64,000 bases of DNA from VAZQ01 sp035293945 (GCA_035293945.1 DATGLV010000045.1:62001-126000); one strand, 5' to 3'. Positions 8,988 to 16,868 are shown, counted from the stretch's first letter. The notes: a model not told the origin generated them from the sequence alone. Translations and numbers: made by a program.

Positions 8988-9003
8988 CCCCGCACAAGCG
9001 GGG
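8988..9003. repeat. Short GC hairpin
   Basis: CCCCGC (8988-8993), an ACAA loop and GCGGGG (8998-9003). This is a common small palindrome of Rhizobiales intergenic DNA. The stretch 8804-9109 otherwise holds only the upstream region of the amidohydrolase gene and a terminator. Confidence 0.5.
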
Positions 9004-9026
9004 GAATCGAGAGAGGCTCCGTTGAG

Positions 9027-9066
9027 AAAAAGGAGCAAGAGGCGTGGGAGGGGGCGCCTCTTGCTC
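9027..9066 (-). terminator. Rho-independent terminator of the small exported protein gene
   Basis: On the minus strand, 12-base perfect arms (plus-strand GAGCAAGAGGCG at 9033-9044 and CGCCTCTTGCTC at 9055-9066) are followed by a T-run (plus-strand A-run 9027-9031). It lies about 45 bases downstream of the stop at 9110. Confidence 0.8.
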
Positions 9067-9109
9067 GCTCTGGGTCCGGACTGGAGACGAAGGGTCCGGA
9101 CGCTCGATA

Positions 9110-9331
9110 TCAGTTCTGCCGCGCCGCCTTGTGGGCCGGCTGATACGCAAAGCTTACGCGAGCCTGATCGGTGTTGTTCCACCACCACGGCAGCTGGTTG
9201 CCCTTGGCCTCGCGCGCGGCTTGAGCTGCGCTCGCGCTCTCATCGATATCGTTGGCGTAAGCGGTCGAAATGGTGCCGAGCGCGCCCATCAGGAGGGCCG
9301 CGGCGAGGAGGGTCTTGCTCTTGGTCGACAT
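9110..9331 (-). CDS. Small exported protein of unknown function
   Basis: A 73-residue protein starting at the ATG at 9331, with GGAG upstream. Residues 1-25 are a Sec signal (KTLLAAALLMGALGT, cleavage near AYA-ND). The mature part of about 48 residues is polar, with an Ala-rich segment and an aromatic patch QLPWWWNNTD. It has its own strong terminator, which supports a real, expressed monocistronic gene. No family is recognised. It is comparable in size and design to the protein at 61394-61654 but not clearly homologous. Confidence 0.65.
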   Translation of the reverse strand: MSTKSKTLLAAALLMGALGTISTAYANDIDESASAAQAAREAKGNQLPWWWNNTDQARVSFAYQPAHKAARQN

Positions 9332-9711
9332 GGGAAATCTCCGTCTTGTTGTCGGTAACAACCTCAAGACTGGCCGGAGCGGGTTATTATTCCCGGCTTC
9401 GCTCGCTTATGTGCTGGATTTGGAGAATGCGGCCGATATCGCCATTAAATTGGGCTTCAGGATTCTAAATTCGCATTTAGTCTGCCGGCTCCATGTCGGG
9501 AATTCGTCGGGATAAACGGCAAATGGCCGCGCGCTGACCTTGATCAACGGCGTGGCGGCTGCCCCGCGATATTGAGCGCTCTGCTTGCCTGCAAGCGCGG
9601 ATTTGCTGTTACAGCCGCAACTATCTGGCCCGCCGGTGAGCTTGACACCTGCTTTCAGCCGGACTTAGCATTTCGGGCTTTCCAGAACAGATCAGCTTGC
9701 CGGAGGTGTCC
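9332..9711. other. Intergenic region with a promoter for the cytochrome-propeller operon
   Basis: About 380 bases without a supported gene. A good sigma-70-type promoter faces right: TTGACA at 9642-9647, a 17-base spacer and TTAGCA at 9665-9670, some 40 bases before the cytochrome start. I see nothing else of note. Confidence 0.55.
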
Positions 9712-10179
9712 ATGTACTCGTCCGTGCACTCTACGATGCCGGGCATTCTGCCTCGCGCTGCCGTTGCGGCATGCTTCGTGTTGGCGGCGGTCGGCGCATC
9801 GCGGCCTGCGCTCAGCCAAACCGCGGCTCCCGACCTGAATTACGAGTTCTTCCGCGACAAGGTCGAGCCCGTCTTCTTAACCAAGCGTCCTGGCCACGCC
9901 CGCTGCGTGTCCTGTCACACGGTAAATAATGCGCCGTTCCATCTGGTGCCGCTGTCGCCCGGAGCCACGGCCTGGAACGAGGAGCAGTCGAAGCAGAATT
10001 TTGAGCTCGTGCATCGCGTGGCGGTCGCCGGCTATATGGAAAGCCCGCTCATCAAGCATCCGCTCGCCCAGGAAGCGGGCGGCGATCCGCATCATGGCGG
10101 CGGCCAGCAATTCGGATCGCAGGATGATCCGGCCTGGCAGACGCTGAAGGCTTTCGTCTCCGGGGCAGCGGTGAATTAG
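9712..10179 (+). CDS. Exported single-haem c-type cytochrome-like protein
   Basis: A 155-residue protein from the ATG at 9712, chosen because CGGAGG lies 5 bases upstream. Residues 14-36 are a signal peptide (AAVAACFVLAAVGASRPALS). One haem-attachment motif, CVSCH, occurs at residues 65-69, so haem would be bound covalently in the periplasm. The context FRDKVEPVFLTKRPGHARCVSCH-like is seen in cytochrome domains that close PQQ or propeller dehydrogenases. A methionine in VAVAGYMESPL may be the distal ligand. The beta-propeller gene follows 48 bases downstream and is probably co-transcribed. Confidence 0.75.
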   Translation: MYSSVHSTMPGILPRAAVAACFVLAAVGASRPALSQTAAPDLNYEFFRDKVEPVFLTKRPGHARCVSCHTVNNAPFHLVPLSPGATAWNEEQSKQNFELVHRVAVAGYMESPLIKHPLAQEAGGDPHHGGGQQFGSQDDPAWQTLKAFVSGAAVN

Positions 10180-10227
10180 CTTTGCTAGACAATGCATTTT
10201 GCGCGCAACAAGTAAGCAAAGTGGGAG

Positions 10228-11349
10228 ATGACCAAGATGACGAGCAATCAAGTCTTGCGTGGAAGTCTCACGGCGCTCGCCGGCGTCGCCTTAGGAGCCA
10301 TGCTGTTCGCGGCCTCCTGCTCCTCGGCGGCGGCGCAGGGATCGAAGCTGCGTATCCTGCAGACCAATTCTGCCGGCGACAACATCAACATCATCGATGC
10401 CGCCAGCAACAAGGTAGTGGGCGAAATATCGGGCATCGAGGCCAATCATGGGATCGCCGTATCGCCGGACGGCACACGTCTCTATGTCAGCGTTGAAAGC
10501 ATGGAGCGGGTGCTCGATGTGGTAGACCTGAAGACTCTTCAGGTCATCAAGAAGATTCCGCTGAGCGGGGTCGCCAACCTCATCGACATGACGCCTGACG
10601 GGCGCTGGATTTACGTGGCGATCGCCCAGGACTGGAGCGATCTCTCGAGCTTCCCACAGATCAAGGCGCAGCCGAGCGGCGGCGTAGACGTCATCGACAC
10701 CGCCTCGCTGGAGAACGTGAAGACGATTGCGCTCAGGGGCGGTGTGCACGACCTCAACGTCACTCCGGACGGCAAATATGTGATCGCCGGCTCCAGCCGC
10801 GGCGCCAAGCCGCCGGCCAACATGATGGACGTGATCGACACCAAGACCAATGAGGTCGCATGGAGTCTTTTGATGAAGCCGGCGCCCTCGCCGATGGCGA
10901 TCTCGAAGAATCCGGACGGCTCGACCAAATGGATCTTCGCGCAAGTCGGCGACATGAATGGGTTCGAGGTGATCGATTTCGCCTCGCAGAAGCAGATCAA
11001 CGAGATCAAGCTGCCGGAATTGCCCGCAGCTGAGCAGAACAAGGCGGGCCCGCCGGCAATTTCGCACGGCATCATGGTGACGCCGGACCAGAAAACCTTG
11101 CTGGTCAACAGCCGGCTCAACAGCTCGCTCTATGCCTATTCGCTGCCTGATCTGAAGCTGGTGGGCAGCGTCAAGCTGGGCGGGCGCGGCGCCGGATGGC
11201 TCACCGTCTCGCCTGACAGCAAGACCGCCTATGTGGCCAACGAGCACACCAACAATGTGTCGGTGGTCGACATTGCGAACTTGAAGGAAGTCGCCCTTAT
11301 CCCGGTCGGCTTCGCGCCGGCGCGCAACACGACCTGGATGGCGCCGTAG
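10228..11349 (+). CDS. Exported YVTN-type beta-propeller protein
   Basis: A 373-residue protein with a signal peptide (LRGSLTALAGVALGAMLFAAS). The body is a seven-bladed propeller of the 40-residue YVTN/NHL type. Repeats of the form INIIDAASNKVVGEI, GIAVSPDGTRLYVSVES, LIDMTPDGRWIYVAIA, DLNVTPDGKYVIAG and GWLTVSPDSKTAYVANEHTN are visible. There are no cytochrome or PQQ motifs in it. With the cytochrome upstream it may form a periplasmic redox or sensing pair. The true substrate is unknown. Confidence 0.75.
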   Translation: MTKMTSNQVLRGSLTALAGVALGAMLFAASCSSAAAQGSKLRILQTNSAGDNINIIDAASNKVVGEISGIEANHGIAVSPDGTRLYVSVESMERVLDVVDLKTLQVIKKIPLSGVANLIDMTPDGRWIYVAIAQDWSDLSSFPQIKAQPSGGVDVIDTASLENVKTIALRGGVHDLNVTPDGKYVIAGSSRGAKPPANMMDVIDTKTNEVAWSLLMKPAPSPMAISKNPDGSTKWIFAQVGDMNGFEVIDFASQKQINEIKLPELPAAEQNKAGPPAISHGIMVTPDQKTLLVNSRLNSSLYAYSLPDLKLVGSVKLGGRGAGWLTVSPDSKTAYVANEHTNNVSVVDIANLKEVALIPVGFAPARNTTWMAP

Positions 11350-11372
11350 GCGAGGCAGTCTCGGCCTCGCTT

Positions 11373-11445
11373 CCCCCGCATGGCGCGTCGAACACGCGCT
11401 TAGACGCGCTAATGCGGGGAGAGGGTCGGGGTGGAGGGCGGCTTT
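11373..11445. repeat. Intergenic palindromic repeat related to the one inside cobG
   Basis: After the propeller stop a palindrome of the pattern CCCCCGCATGGCGCG ... ACGCGCTAATGCGGGG is present. The same pattern (TCCCCGCAT, AGCGCG, ACGCGC, ATG, GGGGAG) occurs at 32728-32800 inside cobG. It fills the gap between converging genes. Confidence 0.6.
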
Positions 11446-11463
11446 TCAAGTCCTGTGCCCCTA

Positions 11464-12108
11464 TCACCTCCCAAATCGATCAAACACCGTGCGGCGCAGA
11501 AATTTCATCAGCCGCCGCAGCAGCCGCTCCTCGGCATTGGCCGGCGCCTCGCGCGCAAGCACTGTCTCAGGCGCCCCGACCGTGAACAGGCCGCGCTCGA
11601 TGATCATGCCGAACACCACCGGGTTGGCACGCAGGAGCGCGCGCTCGACTTCTTTGGCCATGTAGCCGGCGAGGATTTCTGGCGGAGAATCGAAGACTTC
11701 CGGCATGGCGGCCGAGAGGGTCCTGTCGGCCAGCACGTTCCATTTTGACACCCCGCCCATGTGCGGCGACCGTAGTCCATAGACCACGCGGCCGATCCGG
11801 CTCTCGCGGATCGCGTAGGAGCAATAGACGCAAGGCTCGGCGCTCACATAGATCGTGCAGTCGTCGAGGCTGACCGTCGCAAGCGTCTTCTGCGCCTGTG
11901 AGATTGCGACCACCTCGGCATGGCGCGTCACGTCATGCTCGTGCGCCACCCGGTTGATGGATTCGGCAATGACCGCCCCGGCGCGGCTGATCACCACGCC
12001 GTACGGATATTCGCCGGCCTCCGCCGAGCGCACCGCAACCGCGATGCAGCGCGTCATCATGGCGCGGTCTTGCGCCTCGCGATCCCGAGTGTCATGCGGC
12101 TCAGCCAA
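11464..12108 (-). CDS. CMP/dCMP-type nucleoside deaminase family protein
   Basis: A 214-residue zinc-dependent deaminase of the cytidine-deaminase-like fold. The zinc and proton-shuttle motif is RHAEVVAI (His, Glu) and the cysteine pair is EPCVYCSYAI. The core between about residues 20 and 130 matches guanine deaminase or TadA-like proteins. A C-terminal tail of about 80 residues is unassigned. The start codon is TTG at 12108, with AAGGT upstream; ATGs at 12060/12057 are alternatives. Such enzymes deaminate free purine or pyrimidine bases or nucleosides in the cytoplasm. The substrate is not determined. Confidence 0.75.
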   Translation of the reverse strand: MAEPHDTRDREAQDRAMMTRCIAVAVRSAEAGEYPYGVVISRAGAVIAESINRVAHEHDVTRHAEVVAISQAQKTLATVSLDDCTIYVSAEPCVYCSYAIRESRIGRVVYGLRSPHMGGVSKWNVLADRTLSAAMPEVFDSPPEILAGYMAKEVERALLRANPVVFGMIIERGLFTVGAPETVLAREAPANAEERLLRRLMKFLRRTVFDRFGR

Positions 12109-12150
12109 TGCGATACCTTGTTAGAAACAGCGATGTGCTCCCCACAAAGT

Positions 12151-12228
12151 CTAGTGTCGCCGATTTGAAGTTCCTGCTACAGGGGCCGCAATCTCATTCA
12201 AGAACTTCAAAGCGAAAAGCGACACTAG
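12151..12228. repeat. Compound palindromic element, copy 1, module A
   Basis: 78 bases ending in CTAGTGTCGC and GCGACACTAG, with inner arms TTGAAGTTCCTG and AAGAACTTCAA. It is separated by 13 bases from module B. The same pair occurs at 36942-37106 (inverted) and 52619-52783. Confidence 0.8.
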
Positions 12229-12241
12229 AATCATATGTTCG

Positions 12242-12317
12242 CTAGTGCCCCTTTCTTTCCGAAGTTCGTGCCGAAGGGTGCCGCGATGTATCACGAATTT
12301 CGGAAAAGGGGCACTAG
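12242..12317. repeat. Compound palindromic element, copy 1, module B
   Basis: 76 bases with terminal inverted repeats CTAGTGCCCCTTT and AAAGGGGCACTAG and inner arms CCGAAGTTCGTG / CACGAATTTCGG. The loop contains GGGTGCCGCGATGTAT, conserved in all three copies. Confidence 0.8.
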
Positions 12318-12499
12318 AACAGGTGGACTCACGGTCGCGATCTTTTCTGCTCGTCGTAATACCGATCAGGCCCGGGGTGCGGGAAGGAGCTACACGAAGT
12401 CGGTGCCCATGCGGAGCTCGAGCCCGAGATGGGGCAAGCTGCGGCGCCAGGCATCGCCGCTGCGATTGATCCGCTAACACGCTCGGAGACTGCGGGCCG
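12318..12499. other. Intergenic DNA
   Basis: Between the compound repeat and the metal-sensor gene. Open frames here start inside the repeat and show no family features. I see no promoter or structured RNA. Confidence 0.4.
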
Positions 12500-12766
12500 T
12501 CACAGATACTTCGTGACGGCACGAAACTCCCGCAAGGCCGCGCTGCCCTTGCGCCCTGGGACCTTTATCGACTGATCCAGACAGTGATCGATGTGATCAA
12601 GGATCAGCGCCTTCTTGGCATTCATGATCGCGCTCTCGACCGCCTGCAGTTGCTGGGCAAGCTCGATGCAAGGCCTGGCTTCTTCAATCATTTTGATGAT
12701 CGTTTGCAGGTGGCCGTCGGCACGCCTGAGACGCTTGATAATGTCGGGATGGTGACGGTGGGTCAT
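12500..12766 (-). CDS. CsoR/RcnR-family metal-sensing repressor (NreA/DmeR-like)
   Basis: An 88-residue all-helical repressor. The first helix block DIIKRLRRADGHLQTIIKMI is diagnostic. The metal-site residues fall at the positions used by CsoR: Cys33, His58 and Cys62 (spacing 25 and 29), and an N-terminal THRHH (His3, His5, His6) recalls RcnR. The sequence AKKALILDHIDHCL resembles NreA/DmeR sensors of nickel or cobalt. The start at 12766 is set by the family; the frame extends further but without homology. The protein would bind G/C-tract operators and release on metal binding. G/C-tract elements occur directly upstream and a metal-transporter-like gene set faces away from it. Confidence 0.85.
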   Translation of the reverse strand: MTHRHHPDIIKRLRRADGHLQTIIKMIEEARPCIELAQQLQAVESAIMNAKKALILDHIDHCLDQSIKVPGRKGSAALREFRAVTKYL

Positions 12767-12786
12767 GACCTCTCTCTGATCCAGGT

Positions 12787-12830
12787 GGGGGGATAACCCA
12801 ATATCCCCTCCGGAGGATACCCCGTATCCT
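12787..12830. promoter_or_regulatory. Candidate CsoR/RcnR-type operator cluster
   Basis: Upstream of the repressor start lie GGGGGGATA (12787-12795), ATATCCCCTCCGGAGGATAC (12801-12820), which contains an imperfect palindrome around TCCGGA, and CCCCGTATCC (12820-12829). Alternating AT and G/C tracts of this kind are typical RcnR/CsoR/DmeR targets. Confidence 0.55.
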
Positions 12831-12853
12831 GCCATGGGGATGCATGAAAACGC

Positions 12854-13079
12854 TTGACATGCCGTTTTGCGAGGACTAACTGACGAAAATCGCCGCGGCC
12901 GAAGACTTGATGACACCTGCTTGGCGGATCCGACTCGGCAACGACGCCATCTTGACGACGAGCACATGGGAAGTAAGCCTTCGGGGATGCGCCGAGCCGG
13001 CCACATCCCCACATCAGAATCGATCGCGGCCTCAGCGGCTGCGTTAGGGTAAGCGATCCCGCCTAGCGGATCGCTTACC
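12854..13079 (+). promoter_or_regulatory. Rightward promoter and long leader with a perfect hairpin
   Basis: TTGACA at 12854-12859 with a weak TAACTG at 12877-12882 gives a promoter facing the HisE/NRAMP-like set. In the leader, GGTAAGCGATCC (13048-13059) and GGATCGCTTACC (13068-13079) form a perfect 12-base hairpin with an 8-base loop, ending about 50 bases before the first ORF. It could be an operator or an attenuator. The region 12767-13128 contains no supported gene. Confidence 0.45.
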
Positions 13080-13128
13080 TTCGCGCTCACCGTCTTGCCC
13101 GCGACGACCATCAAGGCGGAGGTGAGCG

Positions 13129-13446
13129 ATGCTCAACAGGCTCGCACGAACCAATGCCGGCCGGGCGCATCGAGCCCCCGCTTGGGCGCCCGTGCATCGC
13201 ATTGACAATAATCAGAATGACAGCTGTCCGAGCTCCCAGCGCGCGGCTCGGCCACCCATAGAGTTGCCGTGGCGGCTCGCCTGCCACTGGCGTCCGGCCG
13301 AGACCGGTGAGCAGCTCGAATGCTTCTGGCAGCTCGAGCTCGCGGTCGAGACCGAAGCCCCCGAACGAAATGTCAGGATCACAGCCGCCGCGGCCGCCAC
13401 AACGGGCGCACGGCGACGCAGCCATACAGGCACAGGCAGATGGTAG
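13129..13446 (+). CDS. Small hypothetical protein upstream of the HisE/NRAMP-like genes
   Basis: A 105-residue ORF with a good ribosome-binding site (AGGCGGAGG, 6 bases before ATG). The N-terminal 85 residues look like coding sequence (HRAPAWAPVHRIDNNQ, LACHWRPAETGEQLECFWQL). The remainder is Ala/Arg-rich and less convincing. Small proteins with a LACHW...ECFW pattern are, as far as I recall, recurrent and uncharacterised in Rhizobiales. It lies divergent from the metal sensor. Confidence 0.45.
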   Translation: MLNRLARTNAGRAHRAPAWAPVHRIDNNQNDSCPSSQRAARPPIELPWRLACHWRPAETGEQLECFWQLELAVETEAPERNVRITAAAAATTGARRRSHTGTGRW

Positions 13447-13488
13447 AGCACCCTAGTTGTCCCGTGGAAGAGCACCCTAGGTGTCCCG
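13445..13488 (+). repeat. Two 20-base direct repeats
   Basis: AGAGCACCCTAGTTGTCCCG (13445-13464) and AGAGCACCCTAGGTGTCCCG (13469-13488) differ by one base and are 24 bases apart. They lie between the small ORF and the HisE-like gene. Confidence 0.7.
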
Positions 13489-13638
13489 CTCCCGCTCACC
13501 AGGCGGCGGCAGCGGGAACCCCGACGGGGAACAAGCTTCAACTTCGATTGGTCGTGATCGATCGCGGCCGAGGTGGCGGAGCGCCATAACGCTCCTGGCT
13601 TGCCTCGGCGCCGTCGGGCGGTCGCAGAGGTAAGTCAA

Positions 13639-14151
13639 ATGACCAAGTATCTCGCGCGTAGCTACAGCACAGCGTCCGATCCCCTGCCGACGGATTTAGC
13701 CGGCACGTGCGATTCCCCGTCCACCGGTTGCTCGCCACCGCGTGGCGTCGATCGTCAAGCTCCGCGCGCGGCCTCGGGTGACAACTGCGGCGAGCTTGAA
13801 CTGCTCTTTGCGGCGCTCGACTGCATCACGCCCGAGCGCTCGCCCCGGACCTTCAAGCTCGCCCAATCCAGCAGGCGGAAGATTTCCCAAAAAGTGATCG
13901 AGGAGGCCGGCGAGGTCGCGCTCGAAGCCGTCAGGCACCATGCTTCCGGCGTGGTCCGCGAGAGTGCCGACCTGCTCTATCACCTCGTCGTGCTGTGGCA
14001 CCGGCTCGGCATAGAGCCAGGTGAAATCTGGGCCGAGATGCGGACGCGCGCGGACGCCTTCGGCATCGCCGAGAAGCTGCCAAAGACCGTCAGCCGCCAC
14101 GCGGTTGCCGCCGACTTGAACCGTTCCATCCACAAATCGCCAAAGGGGTAG
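13639..14151 (+). CDS. HisE-like phosphoribosyl-ATP pyrophosphohydrolase domain protein
   Basis: A 170-residue protein from the ATG at 13639. Residues from about 70 onward form an all-alpha NTP pyrophosphohydrolase domain of the HisE/MazG superfamily, with the metal motif KVIEEAGEVALEA (EExxE) and the paired ESADLLYHLVVLW (ExxD). An N-terminal extension of about 65 residues is unassigned. HisE normally removes pyrophosphate from phosphoribosyl-ATP in histidine synthesis and sits with other his genes. Here no his gene is nearby; instead an NRAMP-like transporter gene begins 5 bases after the stop. A house-cleaning or metal-linked role is possible. Confidence 0.75.
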   Translation: MTKYLARSYSTASDPLPTDLAGTCDSPSTGCSPPRGVDRQAPRAASGDNCGELELLFAALDCITPERSPRTFKLAQSSRRKISQKVIEEAGEVALEAVRHHASGVVRESADLLYHLVVLWHRLGIEPGEIWAEMRTRADAFGIAEKLPKTVSRHAVAADLNRSIHKSPKG

Positions 14152-14156
14152 CGATC

Positions 14157-15845
14157 ATGACCGAGATCAATGAGAGCGTTGCTGCTGTTGCTGAATTGGC
14201 CCCGCCGCTCTACCGGACGGCGGCGCTCGACACAGCCCACATCGGAGACATCAACGGCGCCTTCGGCACCATTCGCCGCGGCGATCATGGCCCCCGCATT
14301 GGATGGCGGGCACGCTTGATGACACTGCTCGCGATTCTCGGGCCTGGACTCATCGTGATGGTCGGCGACAACGACGCCGGCGCTTTCAGCACCTATGCGC
14401 AAGCCGGCCAAAACTACGGCACGTCGTTGCTGTGGACCCTGATGCTGCTGATCCCGGTGCTCTACGTGAACCAGGAAATGGTACTGCGGCTGGGCGCCGT
14501 CTCCGGCGTGGGTCACGCTCGGCTGATCCTGGAGCGCTTCGGCAAGTTTTGGGGCGCGTTCAGCGTGATCGATCTGTTCCTGCTCAATGCGCTGACAATC
14601 GTGACCGAATTCATCGGCATCAGCCTGGCGTTCGGCTATCTTGGCCTCCCGACGAACTTGGGGGTCCTGGGGGCAGCCGCGTTGGTGATGCTCGCGGTGA
14701 GCACCGGCAACTTCCGCCGGTTCGAGCGGTTCGCGGTGTTCCTCGTCTTCGGCAGCCTTCTGCTGGTGCCTCTGATCATTCTGGTCCATCCGCCGCTCGG
14801 ACAGATAACGCGCGACTTCTTCATCCCGCAAATGCCGGAGACCGACAAGCTGAGCGATGTCATTCTGCTCATCATCGCCATCGTGGGAACGACGGTCGCG
14901 CCCTGGCAGCTGTTCTTCCAGCAGAGCTATGTGGTCGACAAGCGCATCACGACGCGCTTTGTCAAGTACGAGCGCCTCGACCTTGTGATCGGCATCGGCT
15001 TCGTGATGGTCGGCGCGGTCGCGATATTGGGCTGCGCGGCAGCCGTCTTTGCGGGACAGCCGGAGGCGGGAAACTTCGCCGATACGGGCGCGGTCGCCGC
15101 AGGGATCGAGAAATATGCGGGGCAGCTGCCGGCGATCCTGTTCACGCTGGCGCTCATCGATGCTTGCATCATCGGCGCCTCGGCGGTCTCGCTCGCAACC
15201 GCTTACGCGATCGGGGACATCATGACCTTGCGGCACTCGCTGCATCGCAAGGTCACGGATGCTAAGGGGTTCTACGGCGTCTATTTCGGTCTGGTCCTCC
15301 TGTCCGCTGTGCTGGTGATGACTCCCGGTACGCCACTCGGGCTGCTCACTAATGCGGTGCAGGCGCTCGCGGGCGTGCTTCTGCCGAGCTCCACGGTGTT
15401 CCTGCTCCTTCTTTGCAATGATCGCGACGTGCTCGGACCCTGGGTCAATTCGCGCGGGCTCAACTTGTTCACCGGAGCCATCATCGCGGTGCTGGTCATG
15501 CTGTCGCTGATCCTGACCCTCGCGGTTCTCTTCCCCGACATCAGCGACACGCAAATCCTCGGGATTCTCATTGGGGGCTGCATTCTGGCGCTTGTTGTTG
15601 CGGTCGGCGTCCGGTTTGCCGAGTCGGTCTCGGCCCCTAAAAAGGTCCCGGCAGCCAACGTCGCTGCGGCCGCGCAGCAGGAGCGCCAGCGCGCTACCTG
15701 GCGCATGCCGCCGCTCGCCGAATTGCGCCCGGCCAAGCTGACGACACTCAACCGCATCTGGCTCATCGTGCTGCGCAGCTATCTGATCTTGGCCGCAGGC
15801 CTCGTGCTCGCACGCATCGTCCAACTGGCCACCACGGGTGCGTGA
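14157..15845 (+). CDS. NRAMP-family-related divalent cation transporter
   Basis: A 562-residue membrane protein with about 11 hydrophobic segments, following the NRAMP (LeuT-fold) pattern. The first helix has LGPGLIVMVGDNDAGAFST, corresponding to the DPGN metal motif but reading DAGA. The sixth has GTTVAPWQLFFQQS where MntH has the MPH segment. Thus the conserved Asp is kept while the usual Asn and Met ligands are replaced by Ala. A cytoplasmic Ala/Gln-rich segment near residues 487-510 precedes a last helix. Loss of the Met is reminiscent of NRAMP-related magnesium transporters, so Mg or another hard ion is possible. It appears co-transcribed with the HisE-like gene. Confidence 0.8.
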   Translation: MTEINESVAAVAELAPPLYRTAALDTAHIGDINGAFGTIRRGDHGPRIGWRARLMTLLAILGPGLIVMVGDNDAGAFSTYAQAGQNYGTSLLWTLMLLIPVLYVNQEMVLRLGAVSGVGHARLILERFGKFWGAFSVIDLFLLNALTIVTEFIGISLAFGYLGLPTNLGVLGAAALVMLAVSTGNFRRFERFAVFLVFGSLLLVPLIILVHPPLGQITRDFFIPQMPETDKLSDVILLIIAIVGTTVAPWQLFFQQSYVVDKRITTRFVKYERLDLVIGIGFVMVGAVAILGCAAAVFAGQPEAGNFADTGAVAAGIEKYAGQLPAILFTLALIDACIIGASAVSLATAYAIGDIMTLRHSLHRKVTDAKGFYGVYFGLVLLSAVLVMTPGTPLGLLTNAVQALAGVLLPSSTVFLLLLCNDRDVLGPWVNSRGLNLFTGAIIAVLVMLSLILTLAVLFPDISDTQILGILIGGCILALVVAVGVRFAESVSAPKKVPAANVAAAAQQERQRATWRMPPLAELRPAKLTTLNRIWLIVLRSYLILAAGLVLARIVQLATTGA

Positions 15846-16107
15846 GGCGGCCGCAATGGGCCCCAGAGGAGGTCGGACGCGCGCGGGCGTCCGACATGCG
15901 CTCACGCAGAAAGGCGTGCTCGCTCAGCCGCGCAGAACGCGATTGATCCTTTCGGGCGATTTCTGGCTCCGCGCGCTGCTCATCGCCTCTTTGCGGGATG
16001 AGCGAAGCGACCCGTTCGCAGCTTCGGACACGCAGCTGTTGCGGGAGCTCGGATTGTGGCCGGCGTCGCTGCGCCCTTTCCGCGCTCGGTGACTACGGAG
16101 CAGGACG
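15846..16107. other. Intergenic DNA, possible small ORF
   Basis: An open frame 15856-16092 (79 residues, containing DFWLRALLIASLRDERSDP) starts just after the NRAMP-like stop, but it shows no family match and its composition resembles repeat-derived peptides. I do not call it a gene. Confidence 0.3.
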
Positions 16108-16425
16108 ATGCGCCACGACGATTTTCCCATGTTCGCGCTTGATCGGGCGCGTCGCCGTGCAGCCCTGGTCTTATTTCGAATCGCGAGCTCGATCCTCCAG
16201 AAGGGCATCGAGCTTCACGAGTCGCGAAAGATTTCTCGTCTCAACCTGCGCCTTCGTCTTTCGATTACGGCGTTCCTGGAACGACGTGCGGGACTGCTGC
16301 TGATCGGATGGAGGGAACGTCGAAGGCGTCTGGCTGGACCACGGATCGTGGACGGCGAACGGTCGCCGAAGGCTTCGCCATGCGAGCGGCTTGGCGAGCG
16401 TCGCACCCCGGTGCGTGAACTCTAA
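16108..16425 (+). CDS. Hypothetical small basic protein, weak
   Basis: A 105-residue ORF with a plausible GGAGCAGG site. It is rich in Arg and predicted helical (ALDRARRRAALVLFRIASSI, SRLNLRLRLSITAFLERRAG). No family is recognised. It lies between the NRAMP-like gene and a SLOG-family gene. It may be real, but high-GC DNA gives frames like this by chance. Confidence 0.3.
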   Translation: MRHDDFPMFALDRARRRAALVLFRIASSILQKGIELHESRKISRLNLRLRLSITAFLERRAGLLLIGWRERRRRLAGPRIVDGERSPKASPCERLGERRTPVREL

Positions 16426-16451
16426 GAAAATCAATGACGAAGGGACTGGCC

Positions 16452-16868
16452 ATGCGTGTTCTTGTTTGCGGAGGCCGCTTCTATGAGAACTCGGATCTCA
16501 TTCATCAGGAGCTCATTCGCCTCCATTGGCAAAACTCGATCGACGTCATCATACATGGCGGCGTTGCGGGTGCGGGAGCAGCGGCCGAGGCTTGGGCCCG
16601 GCGCAATCGGGTCGATGTCGTGCGCTACCCGCCGAACTGGGAAGGCTGGGGCAAAAAGGCCGAATCGCTGCGCAACAACTTCATGCTTGCGGACGGCCGC
16701 CCCGATGTCGTGATCGCGTTTCCCGGCGGACGCGACACTGCCGATCTCGTGCAGAAGGCAATTACCGCCGGCATCCAGGTGCTGCACGCGCCATCGGCGA
16801 CCGGCAAGGAGCGGATGGAAGCGGAAGTGCCACTCTCGGAAGAGGCTCCAAGCGCACATCCGACTTAG
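16452..16868 (+). CDS. SLOG/YspA-like protein (DUF2493 type)
   Basis: A 138-residue Rossmann-like protein from the ATG at 16452 (GAAGGGA upstream; 16434 is an alternative). The N-terminus MRVLVCGGRFYENSD, the loop VIIHGGVAGAGAAAEAWA and the late AFPGGRDTADLVQKA form the SLOG nucleotide-binding pattern of YspA-like proteins. The usual GxRGAD loop reads VAGAG here. SLOG proteins bind nucleotide-derived ligands; the specific ligand is unknown. Confidence 0.7.
   Translation: MRVLVCGGRFYENSDLIHQELIRLHWQNSIDVIIHGGVAGAGAAAEAWARRNRVDVVRYPPNWEGWGKKAESLRNNFMLADGRPDVVIAFPGGRDTADLVQKAITAGIQVLHAPSATGKERMEAEVPLSEEAPSAHPT

Noticed and set aside
12235..12477. ORF of 80 codons starting in the compound repeat
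   Set aside because: Its N-terminus is the repeat itself and the rest shows no coding features.
13445..13488. Possible CRISPR array
   Set aside because: Only two units, spacers of 4 bases, no cas genes. No CRISPR array was seen in the window.
15856..16092. 79-codon ORF after the NRAMP-like gene
   Set aside because: No family, and a weak ribosome site; composition resembles chance frames.
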